This document shows positions 7,191 to 12,999 of a stretch of 12,999 bases of DNA, one piece after another. Source of the stretch: an uncultured Candidatus Melainabacteria bacterium. GTDB lineage: Bacteria > Cyanobacteriota > Vampirovibrionia > Gastranaerophilales > Gastranaerophilaceae. Location: the NCBI GenBank assembly GCA_934675225.1, contig CAKUQA010000012.1, positions 1 to 12,999 of the forward strand. Reading direction: 5' to 3'. Numbering within the stretch: position 1 is the stretch's first letter; every line of letters begins with the position of its first letter. Both the position numbers and the translations under genes were made by a program. The notes under the pieces are model-generated. The model saw only the letters and a list, made by a program, of their open reading frames with translations, had not been told where the DNA came from and searched no databases.

Positions 7191-8345
7191 ATGTGTAGTT
7201 TATTTGCTATAAATAAAGATAAAAAACATATAAAAATTAACATTTTGGGTATTAAATTAAGACTTAAACGCTTATTTGACAGTGAAATTTACGAAACATT
7301 TATGACTAAAAAAGTTGAACCCAATACAATTTTGATTACAGAATTTAATGGGAGTCATTACGAAACAATTCCGGGGTTGTGTAAATACTGCACAGATTTT
7401 GGCTATAATGTAGATGTTTTAACAAGAGAACCTGCAGAAGGGATATTTCAAGATTTTCCACTTGATAAGGTTCGGGTTTATGAATGTAATGAAAAAACAT
7501 TTGACAAAATTTATAAAAATTTCGATTTTTCTGAATATGAAAGAATTATTTATAACTCTAAAAGGGTTTATTATAATAAAAAACAATTTTCTTTAGAAGG
7601 CTTTGATTTATCCAAGGTATATAATATTAAAAAAGGCAAAAAAGATAACATTTACTTGCAGCATCATATTGACAAGTTGAACGAAACTCCTAATGATAAA
7701 CAAATAATTCTTGCCAATCCGGCTAATATGGAAGAATTTGAAAAATTGGTAGTTAACTCTCATTACTTTAAAGAAAATGTAAGTACAAATAGAGATAAAA
7801 ATGAGATTACAAATTTTATTTCTATTGGAGAATTATCAAAAAACAGAAGGAATTCTTCATTACTAATTGATGCAGTAAAAGAATTGAACCAAAAAGGTAT
7901 AAAAAACTTTAAAGTAACAATAATCGGAGTTGGTAAATTGGAAGACATCCCCGAAGAAATACAATATTATTTTGAAATACTTGGGCGTGTTGATTATCAA
8001 AAAATGTTTGAAAAGTTGGAACAATCAGACTTTATCCTACCTCTTTTAGACCCTAATATAAAATCCCATAAACGCTATATGGATAGCGGAACAAGCGGAA
8101 GTTTCCAACTTATTTACGGTTTCAACAAACCTTGCATTATACACAAAACTTTCGCAGATATTTATAATTTTGATAATTCAAACAGCATTATTTATCCGGA
8201 AAACGAATTTCTTGCAAATAAAATGATTGAAGCAGTAGAATTAAAAAATTCAGAATACCTTGAATTAGAAACCAATTTATCAAAACTGGTTCAATCTATA
8301 GACATAAAATCAAGAAAAAACTTAAAATCGTTTTTAGATAACTAA
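7191..8345 (+). CDS. GT4-like GT-B glycosyltransferase, last gene of the operon
   Basis: This 384-residue protein has a GT-B layout. The N-terminal half starts with a short basic leader, KINILGIKLRLKR (15-27), then a Rossmann strand, TILITEFNGSHYETIPGL, and a possible acceptor-side histidine region, LQHHIDKLN (156-164). The C-terminal half has the donor-binding strand FISIGELSKNRR (209-220), then VTIIGVGK, FEILGRVDYQKM (261-272), the DFILPLLDP strand, and a SGTSGSFQLIYG helix (299-310) in the place where GT4 enzymes carry E-x7-E; the glutamates are not there. It is therefore a divergent GT4/GT1-type enzyme of unknown donor. AAAGGA (7178-7183) supports the ATG, which directly follows the previous TAA. 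It ends the operon, and the only hairpin beyond is oriented for the minus-strand gene. Confidence 0.75.
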   Translation: MCSLFAINKDKKHIKINILGIKLRLKRLFDSEIYETFMTKKVEPNTILITEFNGSHYETIPGLCKYCTDFGYNVDVLTREPAEGIFQDFPLDKVRVYECNEKTFDKIYKNFDFSEYERIIYNSKRVYYNKKQFSLEGFDLSKVYNIKKGKKDNIYLQHHIDKLNETPNDKQIILANPANMEEFEKLVVNSHYFKENVSTNRDKNEITNFISIGELSKNRRNSSLLIDAVKELNQKGIKNFKVTIIGVGKLEDIPEEIQYYFEILGRVDYQKMFEKLEQSDFILPLLDPNIKSHKRYMDSGTSGSFQLIYGFNKPCIIHKTFADIYNFDNSNSIIYPENEFLANKMIEAVELKNSEYLELETNLSKLVQSIDIKSRKNLKSFLDN

Positions 8346-8354
8346 TTTTGAAAT

Positions 8355-8385
8355 AAAAAAAAGTACAGCTAGTAAAACTGTACTT
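8355..8385 (-). terminator. Intrinsic terminator of the AAA+ ATPase gene
   Basis: AAGTACAG and CTGTACTT (8361-8368 and 8378-8385) form a perfect 8-bp stem with a 9-nt loop. Read leftward on the minus strand, the stem is followed at once by a run of six Ts (A-run 8355-8360 on plus). It lies 23 nt beyond the ATPase stop. On the plus strand the following sequence is not T-rich at once, so its effect on the glycosyltransferase operon is probably weaker. Confidence 0.85.
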
Positions 8386-8407
8386 GTAAAGGTTTGTTTC
8401 ATCGTTT

Positions 8408-9928
8408 TTATTTATTTAAATTAAAACCAATAGGCTGACGTTTTGATTCTTTATTTTCAAACGCATTTATTGCATTATTAAAATCTGCATTTGTAATTCT
8501 CAAGTTTTCAATATCAGAATTTTTGAATGTTTCATTTTCCATTTTTTCATAAATTCCTGCACGTTCAAAAGCATTTTCTTGAGCGGTATTTACAATATGC
8601 GCAATATCTGCACCGGTTGTTTTATCTTGTAATAACCTTTTGGTCAAAGCATCTTTATCTAAATCTTCCGCCAATGCTTTATTCTTTGTATGAATATCAA
8701 AAATTTGACTAATAGCCTCTTGAGTATCCGGAGCTTTTACCTCTATGTGTTTACCAAAACGGCCAGAACGAGTAATAGCAGCATCTAAAGCTCCTTGATT
8801 ATTTGTTGCTGTTAAAACAAAAATATCGTCACCATTCTTTTCTACATCACTCATTAATGTCAAAATTTGGTTAACTACTTTATCTCCATAAACATCTGTG
8901 CCACCACGTTTTTTAGCTACAGCATCAAACTCATCAATAAATATTATAGACGGTTGATTTTCTCTTGCATTATCAAACAGTTTTCGCCAATTTTTTTCGG
9001 AACCTCCAACCCATTTGGATTCCATTTCTAAACCATTTAGTTTAATAAAGTTTGAATTTGTTTCATTTGCCAATGCTTGAGCTATCAATGTTTTTCCTGT
9101 TCCTGGAGGGCCGTACAAAAGAAATCCATGGTTTACTATTGAATTTTTATAAGCAGCAGGATACTTAATAGGATATAAAATTCCTTTTTTCAGTTCCTTT
9201 ATAACATTATCCTGCCCACCAATATCCGCAAACGTTACATCTCTACTACCTGCCTTTAAAGGAGTAACCAATGTTGAAAGAGTTTTTTGGTTAACATCTA
9301 AAATTGCGTTCTTAACTTCCGGAGATTTATCAATAAGTCGAACAAAACTATGCCTTTTCGAACTTATATCATTCTTTGGAGCTCGTTTTATTTTTATTTT
9401 TTGCTTTCCAATTTCTACTAAATCTCCACCAACTACGTACGCACTTTCACCACTTTTTAACGAATTTCGAAGTCCGCTACTTTCATGCAACAACAAATTC
9501 TTTTTATTTGGATTGAATACCTCTAATGATTCATTTGGTGTTCTTGTAAAAACAGCAAGTTCATCTAAACCATCTTCAGCAACAAAAAATAATCTTTTTA
9601 TTACATGATTAAAATCTTTCATTGAACTTTTTAAAACTTTTTGTACAGTATCTAAATCTTTACCGGCTACAATCATATCTCCGGCAGTAGATATGTTAAA
9701 CAAATCTGCAAGTCTATCCTCTAACGGAATTTTTTTAACTAATGCAATCGGAGAAAATTGAACTCCTGTAAAATTTACCGCTGAAGCTTGTTTCATACCA
9801 TAAACAGAAGTCATATAAGTTCTATTTTGCGAACTTTGTGTCATTGTAGTTTGTGGTACATTTTCTTTTTTGTAATTTGAATAAGTGTTATTATTACGAT
9901 AATAATTTGCTATTGCGGATACTCTCAA
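8408..9928 (-). CDS. Classic AAA+ ATPase (Cdc48/FtsH-like ATPase module, no protease domain)
   Basis: This 506-residue protein has one C-terminal AAA module. Visible motifs are FADIGGQD (233-240) at the module start, Walker A GPPGTGKT (273-280), pore loop KWVGG (305-309) with W306 in the substrate-gripping aromatic position, Walker B IIFIDEFDA (328-336; D332/E333), sensor 1 TATNN (373-377), arginine fingers R387 and R390 in RSGR, and the GAD sensor-2 motif (439-441). All ATPase residues are present, so it is probably an active hexameric unfoldase or remodelling enzyme. There is no HExxH zinc site, so it is not FtsH. Residues 1-60 are low-complexity (N, Y, T, Q rich), ending in VNFTG. Residues 61-230 form a domain that I do not recognise; it probably chooses the substrate. 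The start is TTG (9926-9928), set by AAGGAGG eight bases upstream. It is a single-gene unit with its own promoter and terminator. Confidence 0.88.
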   Translation of the reverse strand: MRVSAIANYYRNNNTYSNYKKENVPQTTMTQSSQNRTYMTSVYGMKQASAVNFTGVQFSPIALVKKIPLEDRLADLFNISTAGDMIVAGKDLDTVQKVLKSSMKDFNHVIKRLFFVAEDGLDELAVFTRTPNESLEVFNPNKKNLLLHESSGLRNSLKSGESAYVVGGDLVEIGKQKIKIKRAPKNDISSKRHSFVRLIDKSPEVKNAILDVNQKTLSTLVTPLKAGSRDVTFADIGGQDNVIKELKKGILYPIKYPAAYKNSIVNHGFLLYGPPGTGKTLIAQALANETNSNFIKLNGLEMESKWVGGSEKNWRKLFDNARENQPSIIFIDEFDAVAKKRGGTDVYGDKVVNQILTLMSDVEKNGDDIFVLTATNNQGALDAAITRSGRFGKHIEVKAPDTQEAISQIFDIHTKNKALAEDLDKDALTKRLLQDKTTGADIAHIVNTAQENAFERAGIYEKMENETFKNSDIENLRITNADFNNAINAFENKESKRQPIGFNLNK

Positions 9929-9936
9929 TTTATATT

Positions 9937-9943
9937 CCTCCTT
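9937..9943 (-). promoter_or_regulatory. Ribosome binding site AAGGAGG that fixes a TTG start
   Basis: Plus-strand CCTCCTT is AAGGAGG on the minus strand, a full anti-SD match, 8 nt before the TTG at 9928-9926. No ATG in this frame lies nearer than residue 29, so the TTG start is preferred. The weak start codon is compensated by the strong site. Confidence 0.8.
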
Positions 9944-9954
9944 GCCTTAATATT

Positions 9955-9983
9955 TTAATACTACAAGCGTAGCACTTTGTCAA
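9955..9983 (-). promoter_or_regulatory. Sigma70 promoter of the AAA+ ATPase gene
   Basis: On the minus strand TTGACA (9983-9978) is a perfect -35, followed by 17 nt and TATTAA (9960-9955), a good -10. Transcription would begin near 9948, giving a leader of about 20 nt that holds little beyond the Shine-Dalgarno. No operator-like repeat overlaps it, which suggests housekeeping-type expression. Confidence 0.8.
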
Positions 9984-10116
9984 TAACTTTTGGGGGAATT
10001 TTTTTTAACTCAAAATATCATTCCAAAATAATTTTAAAATTTTGCTAATTCTTATGTATTTATTTTTTAAATAATACTCTTTTTTGGTTTATTACTCTAT
10101 TTTAATAAAATAAATC

Positions 10117-10134
10117 ATATTACAATTGTAATAT
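10117..10134. promoter_or_regulatory. 18-bp perfect palindrome upstream of the EamA transporter, probable operator
   Basis: ATATTACAATTGTAATAT is its own reverse complement over all 18 bases, centred about 64 bp before the transporter ATG and about 140 bp upstream of the AAA+ ATPase promoter. The core TACAATTGTA fits the TACAnnTGTA operator pattern known for BlaI/MecI/CopY-type winged-helix repressors. No such regulator gene is in the window. The palindrome lies where a repressor could block transcription of the transporter. In such an AT-rich spacer shorter palindromes are expected by chance, but an 18-bp one with internal GC pairs is less so. Confidence 0.45.
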
Positions 10135-10189
10135 TTACACTTCATTATTTATTTAACATTTATTAACATGTTTATGATTTAATTCAATT

Positions 10190-11044
10190 ATGCAAATTTT
10201 GTTGAATTTTACAGCTATTATATTTAGAATATTTTCTAATTCATTAAGTAACGTTTTTCAAAAAAAACTTGCCGGAAATTTTGAACATCCTGCAAATATC
10301 AATTGCCTAAACTATATTCTTATGAGTTTAATCTCAATACCATTACTTTTTATCGTTAATCCAAATCAACTTACACCCCATTTTTGGTTATTCGCTATTG
10401 CAGGAGGAATAACAGGAGCAATCGGAAATTGTTTTATGGTTTTAGCTTTGCAAGACGGCGAACTATCTGTATTAGGACCAATTAATTCTTATAAAGCAAT
10501 AGTTGGTATGCTATTTGGAATGATTATTTTACATGAATTTCCAAACTTTTATGGAACAATCGGGATTTTCTTAATTATTTTAGGTTCTTATTTCGTCTTA
10601 GAAACACCAAAAGCTCTACTAAAAAAAGACATACAATACAGAATTTACGCATTAATTTTTACCGCTATTGAAGCTGTTTTTATAAAAAAAGTAATTATTT
10701 TAAGTTCAATAGCTTGCTCTTTTATTATTTCAAGTTTTCTGGGAGCAATATTCTCATATATAATTATGAGAATTTTAAGTCCGCAAAAACTTCATATTCC
10801 AAATAAAACCAATTCTATAATGTATATTTTAACTACTCTTTGTTTTGGAATTATGACATTTACAACTGCTTACGTATTCAAATATATGAATGTTGGTTAT
10901 GCACTATCACTTTTCCAATTATCTATAATTCTCAATGTAATCTTAGGTTATAAACTATTTAACGAGAAGAAATTATTAAAAAAACTTTTTGGCTCATTAA
11001 TAATTATTATTGGGTCTGTAACAATTTTAATTCTCGGACACTAA
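10190..11044 (+). CDS. EamA/DMT-superfamily transporter
   Basis: This 284-residue integral membrane protein has ten hydrophobic segments in two repeats of five, the usual layout of EamA-type drug/metabolite transporters. Repeat 1 includes GGITGAIGNCFMVLAL and the conserved region ALQDGELSVLGPINSYKA, ending near residue 143; repeat 2 includes FGIMTFTTAYVFKYM and the FQLSIILNVILGYKLFNEK motif, with the family's typical acidic residue near the end of helix 9. The short charged loop KKDIQYR joins the halves. Members export or import small metabolites, amino acids or sugars; the substrate cannot be told. The ATG at 10190 has no recognisable Shine-Dalgarno, which is unlike every other start in the window, so translation may be weak or the transcript nearly leaderless (a TATGAT lies at 10173-10178). 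Its stop is 1 nt from that of the convergent gene. Confidence 0.88.
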   Translation: MQILLNFTAIIFRIFSNSLSNVFQKKLAGNFEHPANINCLNYILMSLISIPLLFIVNPNQLTPHFWLFAIAGGITGAIGNCFMVLALQDGELSVLGPINSYKAIVGMLFGMIILHEFPNFYGTIGIFLIILGSYFVLETPKALLKKDIQYRIYALIFTAIEAVFIKKVIILSSIACSFIISSFLGAIFSYIIMRILSPQKLHIPNKTNSIMYILTTLCFGIMTFTTAYVFKYMNVGYALSLFQLSIILNVILGYKLFNEKKLLKKLFGSLIIIIGSVTILILGH

Positions 11045-11045
11045 T

Positions 11046-11318
11046 TTAATTTTGACTTTCTATTTTAATTTTTCCATCTTCCTCTACAAACTTTTTAGGG
11101 TTAAATAACTTATTAATAAAAGGTTCAGATGGTGCTGTTCTTTTTTGGTAACGTTCTTTTTCGGTCTGAACATCATTATAATCATTAATTTCTTCCATCC
11201 TAAAACGTTGTTGGTTAATCATTTCCATATCATGCACCATTATAATATCCGCACTGGAAGGATAAGCCATAACCGGATTTGAAATTAATAATAATAAAAA
11301 CGTTAATAATATAATCAT
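11046..11318 (-). CDS. Small secreted protein of unknown function
   Basis: This 90-residue protein begins with a clear Sec signal peptide: a hydrophobic core LLTFLLLL followed by a likely cleavage after VMA (residue 18). There is no cysteine, so it is not a lipoprotein. The mature part, about 72 residues, is hydrophilic, strongly charged and rich in D, E, K, N and Q, with no recognisable domain and a central segment (about 28-60) that could be helical. It would be periplasmic or released. Its Shine-Dalgarno AGGTGA (11327-11322) overlaps the stop codon of the SIMPL gene, and only 8 bp separate the two frames, so it is translationally coupled to that gene. I do not recognise a family. Confidence 0.75.
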   Translation of the reverse strand: MIILLTFLLLLISNPVMAYPSSADIIMVHDMEMINQQRFRMEEINDYNDVQTEKERYQKRTAPSEPFINKLFNPKKFVEEDGKIKIESQN

Positions 11319-11326
11319 AAATCACC

Positions 11327-12049
11327 TTATTTTATACGGAATACAACATTCGCAACAGCCGTAACTTTTTTATCAATTGTAGAAGTATCATTTATACCCA
11401 TGTCAGAAACATTTGTAGAATCTACCGGAGTAATCTGGAATACACCCATATTTACTGCTTGAATTTTTCCAACACGGTTATGAGTAGCTTTTAGCATACC
11501 CGTAGCTCTTTCTTTTGCATCCTTAGTCGCATCTTTTAACAAATCAACTTTCAAATCTGCAAGTCCGGAATAAAAATATTCAGTATTATTAACATTTATA
11601 TCAATCCCTTTATCTAAAAGACTTTGAATATTAGAAGAAATAAATTTTATTTTCTGAACATCATTTGATTTAATTGTAATTGGTTGAGAAAGATTATAAT
11701 ATGCGACTTCATTTGTCACTGTCCCATTTGGCAAATACTTATATGAATAATAGCCATTTGAAGCGCTTACATCTATATCTGTAATACCATTTTCTTCTAA
11801 ATACTTTTTCACAACAGGTAATTTATTTTTCACTGCACTATATGCAATTTGTTTATTAGCACTTCTTTCTGTAATTTCAAACTCCATTCTCGCGGAATCG
11901 GATTTAACCGTCTTGTATGCAGAGCCTGTTACGGTAATTTTATCATCAGATAAAGTTCTTGTTGCCGTTTTGACTGTTATTACCATCCCCAAAGCCATAA
12001 TAATAGCTAAACATACAATTTGTAGTTTCTCTACTTTTTCTAAAAACAT
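11327..12049 (-). CDS. SIMPL-domain (DUF541) membrane-anchored periplasmic protein
   Basis: The protein is 240 residues from the chosen start. A single N-terminal membrane segment (about 11-26, LQIVCLAIIMALGMVITV) anchors it in the inner membrane. The rest is a SIMPL/DUF541 domain: it begins ITVTGSAYKTVKSD (38-51), has the repeated beta/alpha pattern, NVNNTEYFYSGL and the helix LKDATKDAKERATGML, and ends with the strand KVTAVANVVFRI. Family proteins are periplasmic and often linked to envelope or oxidative stress, but no biochemical reaction is established. Two ATGs compete: 12055 directly abuts AAGGAG with no spacing, whereas 12049 sits 6 nt from it, so I choose 12049. It is transcribed from a near-perfect promoter and followed by the coupled secreted protein. 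Confidence 0.85.
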   Translation of the reverse strand: MFLEKVEKLQIVCLAIIMALGMVITVKTATRTLSDDKITVTGSAYKTVKSDSARMEFEITERSANKQIAYSAVKNKLPVVKKYLEENGITDIDVSASNGYYSYKYLPNGTVTNEVAYYNLSQPITIKSNDVQKIKFISSNIQSLLDKGIDINVNNTEYFYSGLADLKVDLLKDATKDAKERATGMLKATHNRVGKIQAVNMGVFQITPVDSTNVSDMGINDTSTIDKKVTAVANVVFRIK

Positions 12050-12055
12050 ACACAT

Positions 12056-12061
12056 CTCCTT
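12056..12061 (-). promoter_or_regulatory. Ribosome binding site that selects the second ATG of the SIMPL gene
   Basis: Plus-strand CTCCTT reads AAGGAG on the minus strand. The first ATG (12055-12053) touches it with no spacer and would be a poor start. The second ATG (12049-12047) is 6 nt away, within the normal range. The choice removes the two residues MC from the N-terminus. Confidence 0.75.
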
Positions 12062-12074
12062 AAATTACGTAATA

Positions 12075-12102
12075 ATTATAACTGATTTGCAATAATTGTC
12101 AA
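12075..12102 (-). promoter_or_regulatory. Near-consensus sigma70 promoter of the SIMPL/secreted-protein pair
   Basis: TTGACA (12102-12097) and TATAAT (12080-12075) are both perfect hexamers, separated by 16 nt. Transcription would start near 12068, just before the Shine-Dalgarno at 12061. It lies in the 66-bp gap after the histidine kinase stop, so the pair is expressed independently of the kinase and probably strongly. Confidence 0.85.
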
Positions 12103-12115
12103 CATAACTAAAAAC

Positions 12116-12999
12116 TTAACAAGCTACTGCACATTCCGTAAAACAAGGCAGTTCTATACTACATTTACTATAACTTGATTGTTTTGTTTCAACGTTTATT
12201 GTTCCACTGTGAGCTGTTATAATTCGCTTCGCCAAGTATAAATTTAAACTGCTGCCAACTTTATTAAATTTTTCTGCAGAAGTTGTGTACATCTCAAACA
12301 TATTATTAATTGAATTCGGATTCGCATAAGGGCTTTCATATAATAATGAAATATTTACACTGTTTAATATAGCGTCTTTTTCAATTTCACAACAAATTAC
12401 AGTATCTTTATACGCATTTGAAACACAAAAATCAATTAAATTTTCAAAAGCTTTTTTCATTTGAAGTTTGTCTGCATAAACAGAAATATATTTATTTCTT
12501 GCAGATACTTTCACTTGGATATTCTTATTATGCAAATGTTTACCGAATTTTAGAAAAGTGTCATCCAACAATTTTAGCATTTGAATTTTTTCATAATTTA
12601 ATATAACATCATTATTTTCATATTTATAAGTTGTCAAAATAGTTGAAAGCATATCATACATGCTGTAACAAGATTCCAAAGTCAAATCAAGAATTTCCTT
12701 CTGTTCTTGAGTAATTGTCCCCATACTCCCGTTAACAATCAGTTCTAATGCTCTAATTTGCGCAATTGTAGGAATTTTTAAATCATGACTTAATGTAGAA
12801 ATATAAGTTTCTCGTTGTCGCTGAGCATCTCTTTCAACATCAATATTTCTACCAAATACAACAAATTTTGTTACATTTTCATCAGCATCCAAAATTGGAA
12901 CTTTTCGAATTATAAACCAATTTTGTTTTCCGTTTTTTAACTTTACTTCAAAAAAGGCATGACAGTTGCGCCCCTTACAGGCAACCATCACGCCGTTAC
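12116..12999 (-). CDS. PAS-linked sensor histidine kinase, C-terminal part (N-terminus outside window)
   Basis: The frame is open through the right edge; the GTG at 12991 and ATG at 12988 are internal codons. Numbering from 12991 as residue 1, residues 1-52 are the end of a PAS/PAC domain (FFEVKLKNGKQNWFIIRKVPILD then VVFGRNID). The H-box ISTLSHDLKIPT has phospho-acceptor H69 in a HisKA-type hairpin (60-120). The ATPase domain (about 165-285) keeps a stretched N-box (FENLIDFCVSNA, 182-193), an F-box-like MFEMY (231-235), and KRIITAHSGTINVET (255-269). The DxGxG G1 box is not recognisable (YESPYANP stands there), and the GxGLGL G2 box is GSSLNL (246-251). The protein ends in CFTECAVAC. It probably senses an internal cue through PAS and signals to a response regulator that is not in this window; kinase activity is uncertain. 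Confidence 0.8.
   Translation of the reverse strand, partial: NGVMVACKGRNCHAFFEVKLKNGKQNWFIIRKVPILDADENVTKFVVFGRNIDVERDAQRQRETYISTLSHDLKIPTIAQIRALELIVNGSMGTITQEQKEILDLTLESCYSMYDMLSTILTTYKYENNDVILNYEKIQMLKLLDDTFLKFGKHLHNKNIQVKVSARNKYISVYADKLQMKKAFENLIDFCVSNAYKDTVICCEIEKDAILNSVNISLLYESPYANPNSINNMFEMYTTSAEKFNKVGSSLNLYLAKRIITAHSGTINVETKQSSYSKCSIELPCFTECAVAC

Noticed and set aside
2682..8345. Recent horizontal transfer of the glycosyltransferase operon
   Set aside because: Base composition and ribosome-site style look the same as in the flanking genes, and no mobile-element sequence, att site or tRNA is visible.
8408..9928. AAA+ ATPase as FtsH
   Set aside because: The ATPase motifs are similar, but there is no N-terminal membrane segment and no HExxH metalloprotease region after the module.
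10020..10075. AT palindromes such as AATTTTAAAATT (10030-10041) and TTATTT/AAATAA (10060-10074)
   Set aside because: They consist only of A and T in an AT-rich spacer and are expected by chance; the 18-bp palindrome at 10117 stands out because it has internal C and G pairs.
10190..11044. Calling the transporter an undecaprenyl-phosphate aminoarabinose (ArnE/F) or LPS flippase
   Set aside because: It has ten membrane segments in two EamA repeats, not the four of a small flippase subunit, and is not in the glycan operon.

Overview
The window is about 30% GC by eye and looks bacterial. It has Shine-Dalgarno sites of the AGGAG type, two near-consensus TTGACA/TATAAT promoters, and envelope genes of LPS or capsule type, which implies a diderm (outer-membrane) cell. 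The AAA+ ATPase carries a low-complexity N-terminus ending in VNFTG. The histidine kinase has an H-box context and a degenerate ATP-lid style that I associate with gut Gastranaerophilales (Vampirovibrionia, formerly Melainabacteria). That assignment is inference at moderate-to-low confidence, because no rRNA or marker gene is present.

Region 1 (1-2387, + strand) is a tightly overlapping run for making an activated polysaccharide building block. It holds the C-terminal end of a sugar nucleotidyltransferase, then a fused nucleotidyltransferase-like / aminoglycoside-phosphotransferase-fold kinase, then a small HAD phosphatase of the EcbF/BcbF capsule type. A 294-bp spacer (2388-2681) follows. 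It holds a plausible weak promoter, a leader hairpin and possibly a decayed minus-strand reading frame.

Region 2 (2682-8345, + strand) is a four-gene glycosyltransferase operon: GT8, GT2-GT9 fusion, GT8-GT9 fusion, then a GT4-like GT-B enzyme. Start and stop codons overlap or abut throughout. The two GT8 modules are close paralogues and so are the two GT9 modules, so the operon is a domain-shuffled set built from few parts. Regions 1 and 2 together read as the end of a surface-glycan locus.

Region 3 (8346-9983, - strand) is a single-gene unit: a classic AAA+ ATPase with its own consensus promoter, a TTG start behind a perfect AAGGAGG, and a strong intrinsic terminator. It has no protease domain and its job is unknown.

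Region 4 (9984-12999) holds a ten-helix EamA/DMT transporter (+) downstream of an 18-bp perfect palindrome. Convergent to it is a minus-strand pair, a SIMPL-domain membrane-anchored protein translationally coupled to a 90-residue secreted protein, driven by a near-perfect promoter. At the right edge is the C-terminal part of a PAS sensor histidine kinase with a degenerate ATP-binding region.

I see no rRNA, tRNA, CRISPR array or insertion sequence. The best candidates for something new are the shuffled GT8/GT2/GT9 array, the kinase fusion with an eroded nucleotidyltransferase loop, and the orphan AAA+ ATPase.
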